Of a DNA stretch of 7,836 nucleotides, positions 5,842-7,836 are shown piece after piece. The stretch covers positions 1 through 7,836 of the forward strand of contig WLDZ01000043.1 of NCBI GenBank assembly GCA_009704515.1, given 5' to 3'. Below the pieces are notes generated by a model. That model was not told the DNA's origin. It ran no database searches and saw only the letters and a program-made list of their open reading frames with translations. Positions within the stretch are counted from its first letter, which is position 1, and every line of letters begins with the position of its first letter. Source of the DNA: Actinomycetota bacterium (GTDB lineage Bacteria > Actinomycetota > Actinomycetes > Nanopelagicales > Nanopelagicaceae). Position numbers and translations under genes: made by a program.

Positions 5842-6993
5842 ATGAGATTTTCAAAGCTCGCGAAAGTTGCTTCATTAGCACTCGCGTTTGGCTTGGTAGC
5901 TACAACACCTGCATACGCAGTTAACCTCGAAGGATCTGGCGCATCATTCCCAGACTTCCTCATTCAGGGTTGCAAGGCACCATTTAACGCAGCCACTGGC
6001 CACACATATACATACAACCCAGCTGGTTCTGGTACAGGTCGCTCAAACTCTGATAAAGAGATTGGTGACTTCTGGATGACAGATGCTCCTCACGTAGGAT
6101 CAACACGTCGCTCATCACTCATTCACATCCCAGTAGTTATGGCTCCAATCGGAATACTTCATAATGTTCCTGGAAACAAGACACTTCAACTTTCAGCACC
6201 AACAATCGCAGGTATCTTCTCAGGTGCAATCACAATGTGGAACGATCCAAAAATTGTTGCTGATAACAACCGTACAACTAATGTTGTTAAGTACCGCAAG
6301 AATCCAGATGGATCACTTATGAAGAAGGCAAACGGGGATCTTATAGTTCTCTCAAACCGTCCAGTAAAGCGTAACTACGTTCTGCCAAATAAGAAGATTC
6401 AGGTTATTTACCGTCTAGATTCTTCAGGTACAACTGAGAACTTCACTGATTACCTCAACAAAACAGCTCCAACCGAATGGCCTAGCCCAAAGAAAGCTGT
6501 CTTCAGCCAGTCATTCACTAAGGGCGAACTCAACTTGCCAGGAAACATTGGTCGCATCGTTGCTGGTGACAAATCAGCAGGCGTAGCACTTCTTGCAGGT
6601 CGCACACCTTATTCAATTACTTATGTTGAGCCTAGCTTTGCAAAGGCAAATAAGCTTAAGGTTGCAGAGGTCATCAACAACGTTGGAACAGCAGTTGCTG
6701 CTGATGCAACAGGCGTGAGCGCATTCATGGCAGAGGCAGAGCAGGATGCTAATGGATACCTCACATTTGACTATGCGACAAAGGCACCAGGAGCGTACCC
6801 ACTGGGTATCACTTCTTACCTTCTTGCAGATACAGCATCAAAGGACAAGACAAAGGCTGCAGCAGTTGCTGAGCTTGCTAAGTTCTGGGTATCACCAAAG
6901 TGTGCAGCAGAAGTCGGTGAGAAGTTTGGCTTCGCAGTAATCGACGGTGACTTCCTAAAGAAGACAAACGCACAGATTGCAAAGATCGGTTAA
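5842..6993 (+). CDS. pstS: Phosphate-binding protein PstS (secreted, no lipobox)
   Basis: Extracytoplasmic receptor that captures phosphate and delivers it to PstCAB. It has 383 residues. Residues 1-26 form a Sec signal peptide: basic start MRFSKLAK, hydrophobic core, and a type I site TPAYA before V27. There is no lipobox cysteine, so it should be released rather than lipid-anchored. Phosphate-site regions, by comparison with E. coli PstS: GSGASFP (31-37), NPAGSGTGRSN (59-69), D81 in MTDAPH, and R191 with S195-G196-T197 in RLDSSGTTENF. A Lys/Asn-rich stretch at about 150-185, before the conserved IQVIYRLDSSGT, is longer than the usual loop here. C44 and C354 could form a disulphide. Codons lean strongly to GCA, ACA, CCA, TCA and AAG, as in a highly expressed gene. 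The Shine-Dalgarno AAGGGG is good but lies in a hairpin. It comes last in the locus, ending at a strong terminator. Confidence 0.94.
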   Translation: MRFSKLAKVASLALAFGLVATTPAYAVNLEGSGASFPDFLIQGCKAPFNAATGHTYTYNPAGSGTGRSNSDKEIGDFWMTDAPHVGSTRRSSLIHIPVVMAPIGILHNVPGNKTLQLSAPTIAGIFSGAITMWNDPKIVADNNRTTNVVKYRKNPDGSLMKKANGDLIVLSNRPVKRNYVLPNKKIQVIYRLDSSGTTENFTDYLNKTAPTEWPSPKKAVFSQSFTKGELNLPGNIGRIVAGDKSAGVALLAGRTPYSITYVEPSFAKANKLKVAEVINNVGTAVAADATGVSAFMAEAEQDANGYLTFDYATKAPGAYPLGITSYLLADTASKDKTKAAAVAELAKFWVSPKCAAEVGEKFGFAVIDGDFLKKTNAQIAKIG

Positions 6994-7010
6994 TTTAAAC
7001 CGTCACTAAT

Positions 7011-7059
7011 AAAACCTCCGGCCAGGCTCATCGAGGGAGAGCCTGGCCGGAGGTTTTTT
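7011..7059. terminator. Strong bidirectional intrinsic terminator between pstS and tRNA-Arg
   Basis: A perfect 19-pair inverted repeat (7011-7029 with 7039-7057) around a 9-base loop, with GC-rich core CCTCCGGCCAGGCTC and its complement. It is followed by a run of six T on the plus strand (7054-7059), and by TTTT then ATTAG on the minus strand. It begins 18 bases after the pstS stop and lies 29 bases beyond the 3' end of tRNA-Arg, so it can end both convergent transcripts. Confidence 0.95.
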
Positions 7060-7087
7060 ATTCCTGAACTGTTGGCTTTAGAAAAAG

Positions 7088-7161
7088 TGCGCCTGGCTGG
7101 AATCGAACCAGCGACAACCTGCTTAGAAGGCAGGTGCTCTATCCGACTGAGCTACAGGCGC
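7088..7161 (-). tRNA. tRNA-Arg (anticodon TCT)
   Basis: Cloverleaf on the minus strand. The acceptor GCGCCTG pairs perfectly with CAGGCGC. D arm GCTC...GAGC, anticodon stem CCTGC/GCAGG with loop CTTCTAA (anticodon TCT, reading AGA/AGG), and T arm GCTGG/CCAGC with loop TTCGATT. The discriminator is A73. CCA is not encoded; CTT follows, so it must be added after transcription. Confidence 0.96.
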
Positions 7162-7174
7162 GTACTGAGAGCCA

Positions 7175-7180
7175 ATAGTA
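7175..7180 (-). promoter_or_regulatory. Candidate -10 box for tRNA-Arg
   Basis: Minus-strand TACTAT lies 13 bases upstream of the mature tRNA 5' end, a normal distance. No clear -35 is visible; that position falls on the ettA start codon. The divergent gap to ettA is only 38 bases. Confidence 0.35.
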
Positions 7181-7185
7181 CCCAG

Positions 7186-7191
7186 TAAGGT
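7186..7191 (+). promoter_or_regulatory. Candidate -10 box for ettA, leaderless arrangement
   Basis: TAAGGT (TANNNT) ends 8 bases before the ettA ATG, which would place the transcription start at or within a base or two of the start codon. There is no well-placed Shine-Dalgarno. No clear -35 is seen. Confidence 0.35.
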
Positions 7192-7199
7192 TGGGCACT

Positions 7200-7836
7200 A
7201 TGGCTGAGTTCATTTATACGATGAAGAAGGCGCGTAAAGCGCATGGTGAGAAGGTAATTCTCGACGACGTTACCTTGATGTTCCTTCCCGGAGCAAAGAT
7301 CGGTGTTGTTGGCCCTAATGGTGCCGGTAAATCAACTGTCTTACAGATCATGGCTGGCTTGCAGCAACCTTCAAATGGTGAGGCATATCTTTCACCTGGT
7401 TACACAGTCGGAATCCTGTTGCAGGAACCAAAGCTCGATGAGACCAAAACAGTTTTAGAAAATGTTCAAGAGGGCGTTGCTGAGACCATGGAGATGGTTC
7501 GCCGCTTTAATGAAATTTCAGAAGAGATGGCAAACCCAGATGCTGATTACGACAAGTTGCTATCTGAAATGGGAGAACTTCAAGAACAACTCGATCATCG
7601 CAATGCATGGGAACTTGATTCACAGTTAGAACAAGCGATGGATGCACTTCGTTGCCCGCCAGGAGATGCTGATGTCAGCGTGTTATCTGGTGGTGAGAAG
7701 CGCCGCGTTGCGCTCTGTAAGTTGTTGCTAGAGGCTCCAGATCTGCTTCTACTTGATGAGCCTACAAACCACCTTGATGCCGAATCTGTTCTATGGCTCG
7801 AGCAACACCTTGCAAAATATCCAGGCACTGTCGTAG
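7200..7836 (+). CDS. ettA: ABC-F translation factor EttA (energy-dependent translational throttle), 3' part missing
   Basis: Cytoplasmic ABC-F ATPase that binds the ribosomal E site and gates the first elongation step according to ATP/ADP level. The window holds the first 212 residues, the whole first ATPase domain to just after its D-loop; the full protein is about 555. The start MAEFIYTMKKARKAHGEKVI is nearly the family consensus. Walker A GPNGAGKST (38-46), Q-loop Q75 in LLQEP, an acidic, probably helical insertion (about 85-155) that corresponds to the EttA arm contacting ribosomal protein L1, signature LSGGEKRR (162-169), and Walker B LLLLDEPTNHLD (182-193). There are no membrane segments, in line with ABC-F. 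The arm and N-terminus point to EttA rather than an antibiotic-resistance ABC-F. The ATG is chosen because the consensus N-terminus begins there. Confidence 0.95.
   Translation, partial: MAEFIYTMKKARKAHGEKVILDDVTLMFLPGAKIGVVGPNGAGKSTVLQIMAGLQQPSNGEAYLSPGYTVGILLQEPKLDETKTVLENVQEGVAETMEMVRRFNEISEEMANPDADYDKLLSEMGELQEQLDHRNAWELDSQLEQAMDALRCPPGDADVSVLSGGEKRRVALCKLLLEAPDLLLLDEPTNHLDAESVLWLEQHLAKYPGTVV

Noticed and set aside
7200..7836. ABC-F gene as an antibiotic-resistance determinant
   Set aside because: The N-terminus and the long arm insertion match EttA, a housekeeping translation factor; nothing nearby suggests resistance or mobility.

Overview
The window looks like chromosomal housekeeping DNA from a low-to-mid GC, streamlined actinobacterium. 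Three things suggest this: actinobacterial-type Ppa, Orn, PstSCAB and EttA proteins, very short intergenic gaps, and several starts with no Shine-Dalgarno sequence but a TANNNT box just upstream, as in leaderless transcripts. Freshwater acI/Nanopelagicales is my best guess from overall character. That is inference; no taxonomic marker is present.

Layout. Positions 1-2752 are read on the minus strand, in transcription order: orn (oligoribonuclease), tRNA-His(GTG), ppa (inorganic pyrophosphatase), amtB (ammonium channel) and a P-II protein gene (glnK-like) cut by the left edge. From 2853 the plus strand carries a phosphate-uptake locus: pstC, pstA and pstB joined by 4-base ATGA overlaps, then pstS 114 bases later with its own leader. 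A strong bidirectional terminator (7011-7059) closes pstS and also faces tRNA-Arg(TCT), which is on the minus strand. An ABC-F gene (ettA) starts at 7200 and runs off the right edge.

How it works together. PstS captures phosphate outside the membrane, PstC/PstA form the pore and PstB powers it. Ppa recycles pyrophosphate to phosphate in the cytoplasm. AmtB and the P-II protein form the usual ammonium channel and its nitrogen-sensing plug. Both pstC and pstS are preceded by 11-base-spaced GTTCAYC-like direct repeats matching the actinobacterial PHO box bound by PhoP, so the locus is probably phosphate-starvation induced from two promoters.

I see no new multi-gene system. The points worth a second look are smaller: a Glu in place of the first twin-His of AmtB, paired PHO boxes, a hairpin that could cover the pstS ribosome binding site, a PstS with no lipobox in a presumed single-membrane organism, pstS placed last instead of first with no phoU, a 12-base tandem repeat at the start of pstA, and candidate leaderless promoters.
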